From Bugula neritina (Eukaryota; Bryozoa; Gymnolaemata; Cheilostomatida; Bugulidae), in contig OZ037767.1 of assembly GCA_964035545.1 (NCBI GenBank), positions 9,538,207 through 9,602,206 on the forward strand: DNA of 64,000 bases, written 5' to 3'. The notes under the pieces were generated by a model. The model searched no databases and was not told the DNA's origin. It worked only from the letters and a program-made list of their open reading frames with translations. The position numbers were made by a program, and so were the translations under genes. Of the stretch, positions 48,401 to 63,400 are shown in pieces (the stretch's first letter is position 1; each line of letters begins with the position of its first letter).

Positions 48401-51400
48401 GTGAGAGCCGTAAGTGGCGAGGGGAATCCCAATTCTGGTTCTTAGATACCGACATATCCTTATAATCTGCAGATCTCCACTGCCAGACATCACCTGGAAA
48501 CAGAGAAAGTGCAATCTACTGCTCTGTACATGTGTGTAGTGGTACAGTGCTCTCTCCGTATCTCACTAAGCTACGGGTCCCGAAACCTCAATTCGTGTTG
48601 TAGTATAATACTAGATTTAACTCACGGATCCATTAAATTTGGCCATTTTTTCATTATACACCCAAATAAGTAAAAAAAACATGGGTCCAAGCCCTATGAA
48701 ATTTCATGAGAAATAGAATCACGAGATATGGAGGAAGCACTGTACAACACACTCCATGTGTAATAGAAGGCAGATATAGCGTAACAATAACATAATAACG
48801 TAATGTTCACAATGTACAAGTCATCATATTTATGAGAAATGAAAGCAAATTGCTGAACTGCTGATGATCTAGTTGTAGTAGATAATAAAAAATAAATAAA
48901 TAGAGAAGAATGAAGGCTCTTCCCACAGAATGGATATTCCTAGCGTGCAGTTATTGCAAAAAGATTATCTAGTGCTATGCACTGGCATGTAGAATTACTG
49001 ATAAATTATCAACTTCTGTGTAGTACAATACTGCCAACCAACAGGTTATTCATTGTTACATTGTTTGGCAATTGAATGGACGTCAGCATTACTCAACTAA
49101 AGAGAGATGAAGTAGTAAGAGTAATTAATTATAAGTTATAGCTGATGTTGCACAGGGCTGCTGCTTACTCAGTTATAGACTGAGTAAGCATATTTCAGTG
49201 AGCTGAATCTCATGCTCGGGTAAAGGGAAGACAACTCTATCATCAAAATGACAACGCAATAATCAGAATGTATTTACTAGGTTTAGCTACTACGCATATA
49301 ACATATTAAACTCTATATTTGAGAGCATTTAAAGAAGATAGAGTTGAAAAATTTATCTTAGACGAAAAGTTTGTTTTACACCATTCTTCACTTCAATTAC
49401 TTCACTGCAACATGTTGGTGATGTACTTTAGTTTGAGATAATGATGATACCCGGTAACATGAGTAAGCGTATAATTCAAGGATAGATGACTTTACATGAC
49501 CTGGTTGATATAGTTATGTGTGGGTGGTTGGTAGAAAGTTATCATACAATATATATATAACTGCAAATACTACCTGGCCAATAGAATAGCTGGTACCAGG
49601 TAGGAAAACCAGCAAGAGAAGGCAAACCTAACCAGAGCCAATCAGACTCGGCACTACCACGGCATAAGATTGACCTGGAATTCACTCAAATATGTCCCAA
49701 GCTGCTGTGAGAAAGCCAAATATGTGAGTCACTACTCACCAGGCCTGTTATATTATTCAATAGGGTATCTGCTTTGAGCATTGAGTACACCTACAGCACC
49801 CCAGCTGAGTTCAACTTCTTGAAATTCATTGACTAAAATCATTAGCTTGACATTCCAGTCTAAGTAAATCAACTCAACAATTTGCTGAAAGCCTTTAAAA
49901 TTGAGAAAACCCACTCTTAAAAACTCCTTCTATGCTACAAACTTTTAATTAAATTTGAAAAGTAAATTTCTACAAGAAAACACAAAATATTCAAACAATA
50001 TTATGTGAAAAAGAATAGGGAGTGATTGGACATGTTTTGTAGGTCAACTGTACTGTAGGTTATTAGTTACCAGAGATTTGATTGGCTACAGTTAAGTAGC
50101 TATATTAAACTACTGAGAGACAAAGTGACAGGAAATATGTTAAATTATAAAATACTTGAACATGTAAGTGAAATTAGAAAGCCACTGAGAAAGCATAATG
50201 CTGTTTATAAAGAGAGTGAGTGGTTGAGTACATTACTGAGCATATAACACACAGTAGCATATAGTTATACAACAACCATATACATTGTGTTATTTAAGTG
50301 CAACTAATAATACAGTGCTCTCTCCATATCTCACAAAATTCCATAGATCACGAGAAGGGCTTGGACCTTTTTTTGTGGCTTATGTATATAGGGAGAAAAT
50401 GACAGAATTTACTAGATCTGTCAGTTAAATCTGGTATTCTGGTATGTCATGAATTGAAGTTTCAGGACACAGCTTAGTTGCAGCATTCTAGCTGTTCAAA
50501 CATATCAATACTATTCAACAAACGAGTGCGCTGTAAAAATTTAGTAGCATATAATCAAAATATTGTCATAAACATTATATTCTAGGAATTATATTTTAGG
50601 AATTATAATATACACAGAGTATGTAGCCTGGTCTCACCATGGCCACAGAAAGCAAGCACGTGCAGAGTGCATTCTCCAGAACGTGCTTTCCTGATTGGTC
50701 AACCAATGACGGCTTCTGGGATATTTCTAGAAACTTCTCCGTATAGCTTAGCTAGAAAATCATTACACCATATGCAATTATAAAAACAGTAGATAAATTA
50801 AAATGCTATTCGAGTCCTAAATAGATTCTTATGATGTGATTTCATTCAGCCAATTGAATATATGATTAAATAGTGTGAACCAATCGACAGCTCCGACTTA
50901 TTCATCCACACTGTAATAGTTCTAACAGCCGAATGAACAATATTTCACACACATATATAGTCAAAACACCAGCTAAACAAAGGACAATATGAATTATAAA
51001 ACTTCCATTTAAAAAATTGTTTTGAAAATAGCTACAGATATCAGCATCATATTGAGACAAGCCTGTGTTTACAAACACGCTAACAATATTTCCTACAGTA
51101 TGCAAGCTGCAAATTAGAGAAAAAAACCTGTTTTCGACAGCAGTGCATGCTTATAGTGTTTACTCTGTTTCAAAAGTTCAAGCACCGCAGCAGGTGCTCT
51201 CAGGTGACATTATGATTCTACATAGCGAGTTTATGCAGAGTACTGTATGCAAGTTGCGAATCTATACAGAAAGAAGACAACTCCTATCTCACTAATACAG
51301 TAACTACTACAATACTACAGTAACTACTACAATACTACAGTAACTGCTACAATGCTACAGTAACTAATACAGTAACTACAGTCTGATATGCCATGTTAAC

Positions 51401-54400
51401 TTACAAGGGTTTTATAGGCACTTTTGTTCCAAGTTCCAGCAAACTTGAGTCCAATAGACATACACGCACCACTCACTATGTAGCAATAAGCCTGGCTAAA
51501 AATAGCACAACTTACAAATAAAAACATGTCCTACAAAGAATACATAAACAAATATATTATATATTGTCTAGACGTAAACATTTTAAAAAGCAATATATAC
51601 AGCATATGTACATTACAGTAAAACTGTGATGGTTTTTACATAGTGAAATCTGTGAAACTAAGGCTATTATAAAATTACAGAGATGTTAGACTATTTATTA
51701 AGTGATATCCTTCCGATTCTGCACATTCATTGATTTTGTGTTCATTTCCTGATTGATCCTAGCAATACAAATACAAAAGTTCCTTGTTTATTTCGAGTAG
51801 TTGCCAACAAGGAAAAATTCTAATTAAACACACGATTGATCAAAGATTATCAATTGCAACAATTAAAAAAGTACGCAAAATGGGTTTAGGAAACGACACT
51901 ATTAAAGAGGAGGTGGGACGTTTACACTTTAGACTGAGGCCCACGAACTCGGGTCCACAAGGACACTTACTGACCTGTGGGTCTCATAGTCAACTGAGCT
52001 GGAGATTTGCTGACTAGGGCGTTTAAAGGCATACTTGGCCACAACATCTGGCAAATAGTCATGTAGCCACTGATCCGTAGGCAGCACAGTCTCCCACATG
52101 ATCAGAGAGAGAGCAATTACCTGCAGCAGACACAGACACTGTGAGGTGAGACTAGAGCCATCAATCTAGACAGACCGGACAAACCACTCAATGTTAAGAA
52201 ATTAAGATGAATCAGAGATTCTGTTTTTTGCCAAGAAACATGAGTTATTGAAGTCAATGACATAGAGAAAGTTGGCAGTTGCATGGAACAGCTGGCAATG
52301 TGGGATAGACTCTGCCGTCTCACATGACCGTAAAAACTCACAATGAATAAAAAACCATTAATCAAAATCAAAGGGTGCTAAAATTTGAATATTGCGTAAA
52401 TATGGAAATGCTTGAATGAATATATAGCAAGTAAAGGAATATAACTTATTAGTATGTAAATGCAGGGGCAGTCTGATGTACAACCGGAAACCATGAATGG
52501 AGTCACCAATTCCTGATAAAATACAAATTTATAAAAAAATTGTCACAGTACATTACACGATACTTTACTTACAGCCAGCATATTGCAAAAAAAGAAACTT
52601 AAGAAGTCAGGTGATTGTATTACGTGTATAAACAATTTAATATCTGTAAATATAGTAGTTTGTAACTCTAAAGAAGGAAGACAAGTTTTGGGTTTAACTG
52701 AAATACATTCGACATCAGTCACTACTAAAATGCTTAGTAAAAATGAGTTATTTTTTGGAAAACCTATAATAGAAAATATATTTCTTAATGAAGAAACTTG
52801 GTTTGTGACTAAGTCACAAATACTGCTGATTAATGTAACATATATGCAGAGTATGAGCCAATTTCACTTTCATCTCCGGGTCTTTGAGAGGGGAGAATGC
52901 TGAAAATTATATAACAAGTATGAGTATGTTGACAGCCAATGCGGACAGACTCTGCAGAAGTGGAATTGGCTGCAGAAGGCCAGAGTACAACAACTACTCA
53001 ATTCTATACCTACAGACTACAGCAGTTCCCACTGAGTGTAAACAACTCCAAACAAATACCGCTACACCTCGATGTCTTCAGTACTGACCCTAATCTGTAG
53101 GAAGTCCGGACGAATAGTCTCCAGGATGTACTGGGTTTGTGGCAGTTTCAGCCAATCATAGACTGCTTGAGATTTTGTGTTGAAGTAAGTTAGGCCTAAA
53201 GCCAAGGTAGCTCCGACGCTGGTCACATCTATGTTAATCATCTCCCCTTCATACACCTGGCCATTGCTGGCGTGACTGGATGGCACACTACTGTTTTTAA
53301 ACTAATAAAACATAAACAGGAGTTTAGTAAAGAGCAGTTTACAATTTGCTTTTCACAAATTACTTCAAGTTCTGATACAACTGGTTGCTTTTGCGATAGA
53401 GTGCTTCCCCTCTCCCCCCTCCCCGTAGCTCACAGATCACTTTTGTACGAAAGTTTAAGATTATTCTTACATGTGGTTTGGAAATTATGACCAGCATAAA
53501 ATATTCTCACCATTTCAGATGACTTATGTCCACCATTAATCAATAAACACAGGTGATTGGTTATGTTGAGATCATGTAGTCCAATCATATTATCTCCTTT
53601 ACCCATCAGTACCATCCCTGTAATAACATATTACCACTTTCAATATAATGTACACTAACAACATAATTTAATGTAAACCAACAAGATAATATAATATACA
53701 ACTCTGCATAATATGATGCATATGCCTAGCATACTGTAGTCGTCAATAGTTCATACAAGTATGATAAAACTGAGTAAAGTTCTTAGTATATTATAACCTA
53801 TACATAGTATGAGTTCCTAGTATATTATAACCTATATATAGCATCAGATCCTAGTATATTATAACCTATACATAGCATGAGTTCCTAGTATATTATAACC
53901 TATACATAGCATGAGTTCCTAGTATATTATAACCTATACATAGCATCAGTTCCTAGTATATTATAACCTATACATAGCATCAGTTACTAGTATATTATAA
54001 CCTATACATAGCATCAGTTCCTAGTATATTATAACCTATACATAGCATCAGATCCTAGTATAAAGTAAAACTTTACCCAAAGCAAGTCCGGCAGCCAGAG
54101 AGTAACTCTCCCTATCATTAGTGACATTCTTGCTGCCAACTTCAGGTGGGTGGTATATCTCATGTAACAACACTCCAGCTATAAGTCTATAAAGAGACAC
54201 ACATATATGTACATAGAGTAGACAACTACCAGACAGAGTGTATATTATATAGAGTGATTATGTAGTCATGATATTCATATTTCAGTTATTAGAAAAGAAG
54301 TAGTGAGGTAGTACAGTAAGTTACAGTAGAAGTAAGTTACAGTAGAAGTAAGTTATTGTAGAAGTAAGTTAGTAGTAAGTTACAGTAGAAGTAGGTTAGT

Positions 54401-57400
54401 AGTAAGTTACAGTAGAAGTAGGTTAGTAGTAAGTTACAGTAAAAGTAGGTTGGTAGTGAGTTACAGTAGAAGTAGGTTAGTAGTAAGTTACAGTAGAAGT
54501 AGGTTAGTAGTAAGTTACAGTAAAAGTAGGTTGGTAGTGAGTTACAGTAGAAGTAGGTTAGTAGTAAGTTACAGTAGAAGTAGGTTAGTAGTGAGTTACA
54601 GTAGAAGTAGGTTAGTAGTAAGTTACAGTAGAAGTAGGTTAGTAGTAAGTTACAGTAGAAGTAGGTTAGTAGTGAGTTACAGTAGAAGTAGGTTAGTAGT
54701 AAGTTACAGTAGAAGTAGGTTAGTAGTAAGTTACAGTAGAAGTAGGTTAGTAGTGAGTTACAGTAGAAGTAGGTTAGTAGTAAGTTACAGTAGAAGTAGG
54801 TTAGAAATGAGTTACAGTAGAAGTAAGTGAGCAGTAAATAAAAGAGGGTCATTAATATGTTAGTAAAGAAGATAGTAAAACTAAGGCAGCTGTAAAATGA
54901 TTCACCTGTGAGAACTAAACTGGTAGAGAAGGCCAAGACCAACGAGAGCGGCTATCTTAGTGCTGTGAGCTATGTCTAAGTGTGTAGTGCTGGCAGGGAG
55001 CAGTGCGGGGGTGTGTATAGTCAACAGTCGCGCTGTGGACACGTCCATTGTCCCTCTCCTACAGTAACACAATCTTTATATACTAGAATCATGGCTAAAC
55101 TCTGCCTGACACAGCAAAATATATTTACATATCATATTTATTAAACTTTTAACACTAACAGCTAAAATTAATTGATAATTATATATTAGGAGAGCATAAC
55201 TCTAAATAAATACATACATGGAGGCAGATATTCCCAGCAGTATGCCAACAGCAGTCATTTCATGACCCTGAAATACAACAGCGTATTAGTATGTTGATAC
55301 AACACAACGAGTGCACCATACCTGTACACCTGGCACATTCTCAGTAACATCACACCTACAGCTGACATACACAGACCATTTACACCAGGAAATACTAAAC
55401 ACTGTAACAATGCCACACCTTAATCATGTAGTCATGCAAGCTGAGTCGAGCCAGGTTTTTCAAGTGTCCATTCAAACCCAGTGCCATGAGGAAGCCTGCG
55501 TGTTCACTAACCAGATTCAACTCATCCATTTCTGCTACTTTCGGCTACAAAATCATAAAAAAAAACAAAATAAATGAAATAAAAACCATCCCGTACATCA
55601 AAATGAAAAGATTCCAGCATCTTGTGGTTATCTATAGAACCTGCTGAATAATAAATCATCTGCACTACCACCCAAGAGGTGTGAGAGAAATAACATGATG
55701 CAGTGAGAGTAGACAACTCATAAATATATTAAAAACAACTAAACTTTTATGCGTAGTTGGTTAGGGCAGGAAACCTGTAACCTACCAAGTGTTGGTATGA
55801 ATATAGCAGAAAGTCAACAGCAACGCCAACTCAAACTAATCTTACTTCATCATTTTACAAAACCTTTTTCAAACAAGAAAATTGTTCAAATTATTCTATT
55901 AAATCCATTTGCCTGTTTCCAGCTACAACCTACCATAGTGTGCTGATATCCTAATACGTTTAGGTGCGGCCAGCAGTTACACCATCCTAAGTAACTTTGA
56001 GCTAACACCTTTACAACAGGTTGATGTATCTCTCTCATATCAAACACAGTATAAAATTGCATCAATATCCAACACTACTTGCATAAAGTGATCATACTTT
56101 ATATGTGCTTTACAATTAGTCACAAGTTACTCAGTCCCTTCACCACAGCCACAAGTTACTTCAGTCTCAGTAGAACAGCGACTGGACTAAAGTGTCTCAG
56201 CTAAAAACTTACCTTATTAAACAGAATCCAAGCTGTATCAACCTCGGCCGTATCGTCCACACAGAGACCAGCTGCCACGCCATTATGAAACGCAGGCCAC
56301 ACAGACAATCGTGAAGCTGAATGGCTTTGAGTATCGTTACTGAGTTCTACGGAAGACTGGGTGGGGTATGACTTGCCCGACAAACACAGCACTGGTATAT
56401 GCAGGCTCTCAGTCAATACGAGTTTATGACTTTTCAATGACATCATGCCTCTACAACAGAAAGTTACTCATTTGAAAAAAGTAGCAAAACTAGTCACTCT
56501 AAATTATATATACACTGTACAGTTTTTTGCACTGAACTAGGCTCACAGACTACACTTCATCTCGGTTAAGGTTTATGGTCAGTCCACTAGCAGTTCATAT
56601 TGTTGATCCAATTATAAAACTAGAATGGCTCAGCTAAAACTCAGCTATATAGCAGGCTACTTCACCAAGTATTGCTAAACATTAAGCTGCTGCATAAAAG
56701 AACACTTTTTATTTTAAGCTATTTATATAAACACATAGCTATGCTAAAAATTCCTCCCCAAACAATCTACACATAGTTATTGCTTCTGGTAACCTAATTA
56801 GAGTCGTTGCTCATTTACCCAAACACACTATGGCTTAGTCTAGTGTAAGAAACTGTACACACATACTAATAGAACCAAGGACAGGTAACTCTGCTCACCT
56901 GCCCACCGGCAGCGCCATTGTACGCTGACAAATAGCCAACAAGTGACGCTGCTTCAACTCTATGAAATGGTGGTCGCTTGTTTCTGGCTTCTGCTGCAGA
57001 GTTATCTTAGCTGGTTGACTGGAGATTAGACATCTCTTGACCTCCTCCACCCTCAGGTCACACCCCCACCTCATCTTCAGCACTCGCTCGTCCAGCACCT
57101 CCATCCCACTCAGCTGTCTTAGCTTGCTCGTAGCTGACGCCTGGTGTATCAGCAGCTGAGTAGATTCGTCATGACTCGGTGCTGACTTTCTTGCAGGATG
57201 CCGTGTCACGGGCAGCAACTTGGGGTCTGCTAAAGCAGCCATGTCCAATCTGTAATGTAGAGGGGTGTTCTTTACTTTGTCAGTCTTATCATGGCACAAG
57301 AAAATTGAAAGCCAAGAGATTCCATAATAATATACTTCTACACAATGAAATTCACTCAGTTTGAGAAACTTAGGCAGGAGATATAAATATATATAATCAT

Positions 57401-60400
57401 AATGTTACATTACACAATTACATTAAATTAATTTTAAAGTATATTATTACATTATATTATATTTATTTTATAACATCATATTATATTAAATAAAATTGTT
57501 TACAAACCGGTTGATGAGTTTGAGGGCAGCACAGGGCCATGTGACCTTGGCATTAGCTTGGCACTTATATATCACTTCATAGAGTACAAGGCTATATGCA
57601 AAGGGCAAGCTATCCAGCAGGAATTGATCAACTCCTATAAGACGAAATACACACTATATACACTGCTCCAGCTAGTAAAGCTTAGATCCACGTTGAGACA
57701 GGCACAGGAAGTAGATAAGTTGAGACCTGAGGCTAGACTAATGCTGTACCCAAATGCCTTTTATTAATACCAAACAAGTTATTGAAAAATCACAGAAATT
57801 AAGACAATCAATATACTCTGAAATAGCCACAATTTGTAAATTTGTAACAATAGACTTATTTATTTTGCCGTGTGCAAGAAAAAGCCAAAAACAGCCCTAG
57901 CTTATGCAGGAAATAACATGTGAGATGTAGCACATCTACCGGTCCTGGTGTGTTAACACAACATCAGTTGATTACACTGACCTTGCTGACACATATAGAG
58001 CAGCATCATCTCTTCCACGGACTGGTGACTCACATTCAGATCAGGTGTCGTTTCCTGGTTGGCTACGCTAGACCTTCGACCTACCAGACAGCACATAACA
58101 TGATAGTCAGCATGTACTTGACAGAGTGTGTATTATGGTGTATAGTAGACATTTTGGTGTTTACCTACATCAACCACTGCAGTGTTTTATAATCTTGAAA
58201 CATTCATTCTACAATGTCAAGAGACTACAGTTTACAGACACACCCACTGCGGACTAGAGACACACCCACTACAGGGTCGAGACACACCCACTACATTTGA
58301 GAGACATACCCACTACAGGAAGAGGCTGGAGGAAATCTAAATCCAGATCTGAGTTATTCAAACATCTCTGATGATACATGGCATACAACTAAAACAGTAA
58401 TAAGAAGATGGTATTAAAGAATGCTGAGATGACTGTGTAGCCTTGCTGACCACTAACGCTGGAGAGGATATAATTTACAATGTAGGTACAGAAGGTAGGA
58501 TACACGTGAGTACCTTAGTTAGTAGCTCCAGACGCCGAGTCACACAAGGTAAGTAAAACACTGTATCTGACGCTGTCTCTTTCCGTAAAACTGATGCCAA
58601 CATGACTGGCAGCGACTGCGTGTGTTGAGGAAACCAGGCAGGGGGCTGTATTTGACTGGGCAGAGAGATTTCACTCCAATAGAAAAGGTCAACTGTAACT
58701 AGATCTGGGAAATCTTTGAGGTAGATCATCTTATACTCGGATAGCTGAAGGCATGTTGACAGTTTGACTAGTAGCTCAGCAAATCTCTTTAGTGATGTGG
58801 GTATGGGTGTGCTTAGCTTCATCTCCTGTAGAATTATGATTGTAAAGGAATATGCTAGCCAGATTAACTGGTAATAAGAATGCACTTGTTATACTTAATA
58901 TACTATAATAATAATTTATTGGTTATATATGGCAAAATAGTTATTTTGCATATATAACTGGCGGAAGTTTAGAGTCGCCATCTCTGTGAGAAAACCCTTG
59001 ATGGAAAGAGTTTTTTGTTAAGTTGGGCTAAGAACTTATTCAGATGGAACATAAAAGCAATTGTGACTGGATGCTCTTCCTTACATCACTAATGGCCTTT
59101 ACTGGGGTCCGAACAGATGACTTCGTGTTTACTAAGCAAACGCTCTAACCCCTAGACCACATGGCCTTTACTGGAGTTTGAGCGCATGACTTTGTGATTA
59201 CTAAGCCAATAGCTGTAACACCTAGACCACAGCACCTCCTTATTTTGCGTATATAACCAACAAACTACACAAATATAATTTAGTTGGCTGCATTATACCA
59301 ACTCGTCCAAACATATTGCAGAGACTAAACCAATATTCTATTACACAGAGTTAGCAGAAGAATTCATTATATTCCACTAACTCAGCTGAACACAATAAAC
59401 ACATCCTACCTGACACATTAGTATGGGATAGACTACAGAAACATTACCTCATAGCAAAGGTGAAGGATGAAGTAGACAACATGAATATGATTGGCTAAAG
59501 GAGCATTGATATCTATAATCTGATTGGGTGTAGATTCAGCCAACTTTTTTTTCGTCGTATCTGATTGGATACCACTTGTTTCATCATCCAATGACAGTTT
59601 AGGTTTAGATATTGTAATAGTAAACGATTCTTCATTGGGTATTTTTAAACCTAAAGTAGAATTTATGGTTTAATATGCATGCATGGAAATCTTATGATAG
59701 ATAGAAACTGCAGATTTCCTTTAAAATAGTACAAAGAAGTTGAGAATATTTTGAATATAATTTTTGCGAATTTGCTGAAAACGTTCTGATTCCAACTTCT
59801 AAATCAGACTTTGTAAAACTTGAGCCAGATAGATTAGTTATTTCTATTTTTTTAAGACAACTCCCTATTAATCTCACAGGTGGCTAACTTTAGAAAATAG
59901 TGTTAGGCGCAGCGCAATTTATCACACACACTGCGTTTCCATGACTTCGCATTACGGAGATGAATGTTCGTACGCATGGATTTGTGGTTGTAGTTTGCAT
60001 GAACTTGTAGTTGTGGTCTCATTCGATGCAACTGTTTCCAAATATTTGCATAATGCGAAGCTAGGCAACTTAGTGATACTAAAATATAGACTGGCTAAGT
60101 GTGCTCCTAACTAGGTACATGTACCTAATAGAAATAACATTCTAAGCTCTAATGTATCAGATAATAAATGGATCATGTCTCTATAAAATGACACCAGAGG
60201 CCAATATTTAACTAATCAGGAAGGAAAATGCTGCTTTTAAAGTGCACAGCTATAAAATTTGCCAGCTCTGGTGACAAGCTTTTCCTACTAACCTGTCAGC
60301 GCTGTTGCCATACCAGCTTAAACATGCTGTACAAGATTACACACTCAGGAAGTACAAACTAATTGATGTAATGAAATTATTTTCTAAATTTCTAAATTTT

Positions 60401-63400
60401 CAGTTAAAGCACTAAAGTGATGTTTGAGGTTCTAAAGAAATCGAGAAAATTGAACAGCTTCGACAAACTTATAACAAATTTAGAAAGTGAGATTTGTAAA
60501 CTACCAAGAAGATGAGCTTTCTTCTCATAGAACTTGGAACGCTGACAGGAGAGCATAGCCCTAAAGTCAGCATCTGAAGGTTGGGGGGTGGTCTTAGCAC
60601 GCTTCTTTGACAGACTCGGTGAAGAAGGCTCACTCTGGCTCTATAAACACAAAGAAGCCTTAACTGAAAGAAACATAACCTAATGTACTAAGAGAATGTG
60701 TGGCCAGCTAAACTATTTTACGTAAATTTATACAGCTATTTGCATCAAATACTAACCATACAATACTGCAAAATCTGAGAAATTGTAATACCTTCTCCAA
60801 GTCACACAGCCAACATGATAACTTAAATTGGACAATACATGAAGTGACCAGCAAATATTAGAGTATAAAATAGAGTTCTACTAACATCAGCTATGCATGA
60901 AAATCCACACATATCTAACAGATACTGGAAAAAGGCTTCTAGCTCATCTTTACCACCTTCACCCTGGCCTGAAACATATAATCATATCTTAGATATGAGG
61001 ACATCACGTTCAGACCCAACAAATGTGAGATAGTTCAGTATCATTTGTATAGAAACTAATATCACCATAGCATAATAATAACATAATATCAATAATCAAT
61101 GTCAATGGAACAGTACGAGTATATTACCAGCATAGAGATGGCAGGTAATATGTATATTAGCACAAAGTGATAATAAAATACAGGCATAGGTACAGTTACT
61201 GCTAGTAGCCAATAGTAGGCTAATAAAAGACTTGATAAACGTTTTTAGCCAATACCCAAATAGTAAACCAGAGCTAGACTACTAGTAGTTATAGTTAAAG
61301 GTAAAAGTTATAGTGAAAACAGTGATGAGTCACAGGGTTAGCTGATGAGAAGTTACCTGCAATATTTCTAACCAGATACCATCGAGGTAAAGCCTGCATG
61401 CCTATGTTATGTGGTAGATGAGCGGAGAAGGCTTTGACGCATAAACCAACCACTGGATCCATGAAAAGAGAAGGCAACTCTGTTGAGCACATCTCTCCAT
61501 TCAATAATTTCTAAAAACATTCCATTTTTATTACTTGAATGATGCCTAACAGCCCAAATTAGTTGGTATTTCAACCTCTAGCACAACCTACACTACACTC
61601 CACAGTACACTACACAGTACACTACATAGTAAACCACACAGCACATCACACAGTACACTACACAGTACACCACACAGTACACTACATAGTAAACCACACA
61701 GCACATCACACAGTACACTACACAGTACACTACATAGTACAACACACAGTACACTAGATAGTACACTACACAATAGCTATACCACACAGTACAGTATAGA
61801 CTCACCAAGACTACTCTGTACTTAGTAACTGAATGTAAAGAGCTCACAACTCTATCACAGTTATCAGTTCGCTGTAGAAAGAAGTGGGCGGAGTCATCAA
61901 GTTCTTGCTGAACAGGAGACCAGCTGACTTCCTGTAGACAAACACATCTCTAGTGAAACCAAACAACAGGAATGAGACCATCTAATGGTATACTTTTGAA
62001 AATTCATGCTAGAGCGTGCTGATACCACTGCAAAGCCTGTGTGCCCTCATCAGCTACACCCACCGTTTTCAGTCACATAAAAACCCATAAGTTTATAGTC
62101 ACTATCCCTGTGAGAAACCCTGGCGGAGAGGCTTTGTAAATTAGGCTAAAGATTTATTCATATGAGGCACAGGAGCAATTATGACTGGATGCTCTTCCTA
62201 ACATCATTAATGGCCTTTACTGGGGTCCGAACCCATGACTTCGTGTTTACTAAGCAAACGCTCTAACCCCTAGACCACAGCGACTCCCAGTTACATAAGC
62301 TACAAGTGTTATTTTACTGCCTAGTGGTGGTACAAGATGAATTACTCCTAGCAGTAATCACTTGTATCGGTAATCAATACGCTGATTGTCTTGATAACCA
62401 AGTTTTTTATCATTTGCTGTGAGTAGAAATTGGGAAAAATCAACTCAACTTGGTGAAAAGAACTTCCTATTGTTTACAATTTAGCCCTATTTTTCTATTG
62501 CTATTTCCAAATACATTTTCATCAGAATTTAACTAAAATCAAATACTTCAATCAAGAGATGCCTAGTATCTAGCTACTGTTTAATTAAAAAAGTGTTTTA
62601 AATTTTCATCGGGTCAACTGTACAGGAGTTCAATGAGAAGACAGTTTTCAGCTGCAAGTACTGCGTAACAGCTTACATCTTGTGAAGTGTCAAACACCAT
62701 GTTATGCAGACCAGGAGTGTGCTGTTTAGAGCTGCCTTTAGCGCTGCCGGGTCTGCTGGATGCCCGAATGGTACTCCTAGAGGGAGCCACAGGAGTGGTG
62801 GAGAGACTTTCCAGACTGGATCTGAAGGTCAGGTGTGGTATGTACAGCATGGAAATCTACAGTTGAGAAAACAAAGGATCCCGACATTTTACAGAGTAAC
62901 TTGAATATCACACGCAGAGCAGAAATAGGAAAATAATTACTTGCCAGATGTTCATCTAATGAGATAGTTTTATTCAAACCGTTCTGACTACTCAACTGTT
63001 ACAAATACGAGTATAATAATATATAGTTAGAGAAAATAATTTACCAACATTTTTGAATTAAATGGGCTTTAGTGACATTTACGGCACTCATGTGGAGTAC
63101 AAGAAGCACGATAAATCTAACTCAACATTAAGTTAAACAATTTATCAGTTTCTGGTGCCTAAACTCTCACCTTGACAATATAATTAAACAATTCTACAAA
63201 AACTGCTGGAACGTAGTGAGAAGTGAGTCAACGTACTGACTACTAGTAGAACTAGAGACAGACATTTCAATGATGTGCTATTACACACCTGTACACTGCC
63301 TGAGTAAAGGCGGATGTTAGACTCTAGGTCTAATACGACTATCATATTGAGGGACGGCGCGTGACACGCATCCTTTGCAGGAATATTCACAGAACTTCCA

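Noticed and set aside
49560-49640. Minus-strand VCLLLLVFLPG frame as an APC1 exon
   Set aside because: Only a chance hydrophobic run; phase and sequence fit the 50638-50751 exon better.
50902-51105. Minus-strand hydrophobic frame as a missing APC1 exon
   Set aside because: The true exon is 50638-50751, which gives matching phases and the expected residues between the PC-repeat exons.
54337-54942. 201-residue minus-strand and 126-residue plus-strand repeat proteins
   Set aside because: Both are frames of the 27-bp array (27 is divisible by three, so the frames stay open); no gene evidence.
59090-59230. Possible tRNA genes at 59090-59230 and 62210-62290
   Set aside because: The A and B boxes are real, but stems are imperfect, a SINE body follows and target duplications enclose the whole: tRNA-derived SINEs, not tRNA genes.
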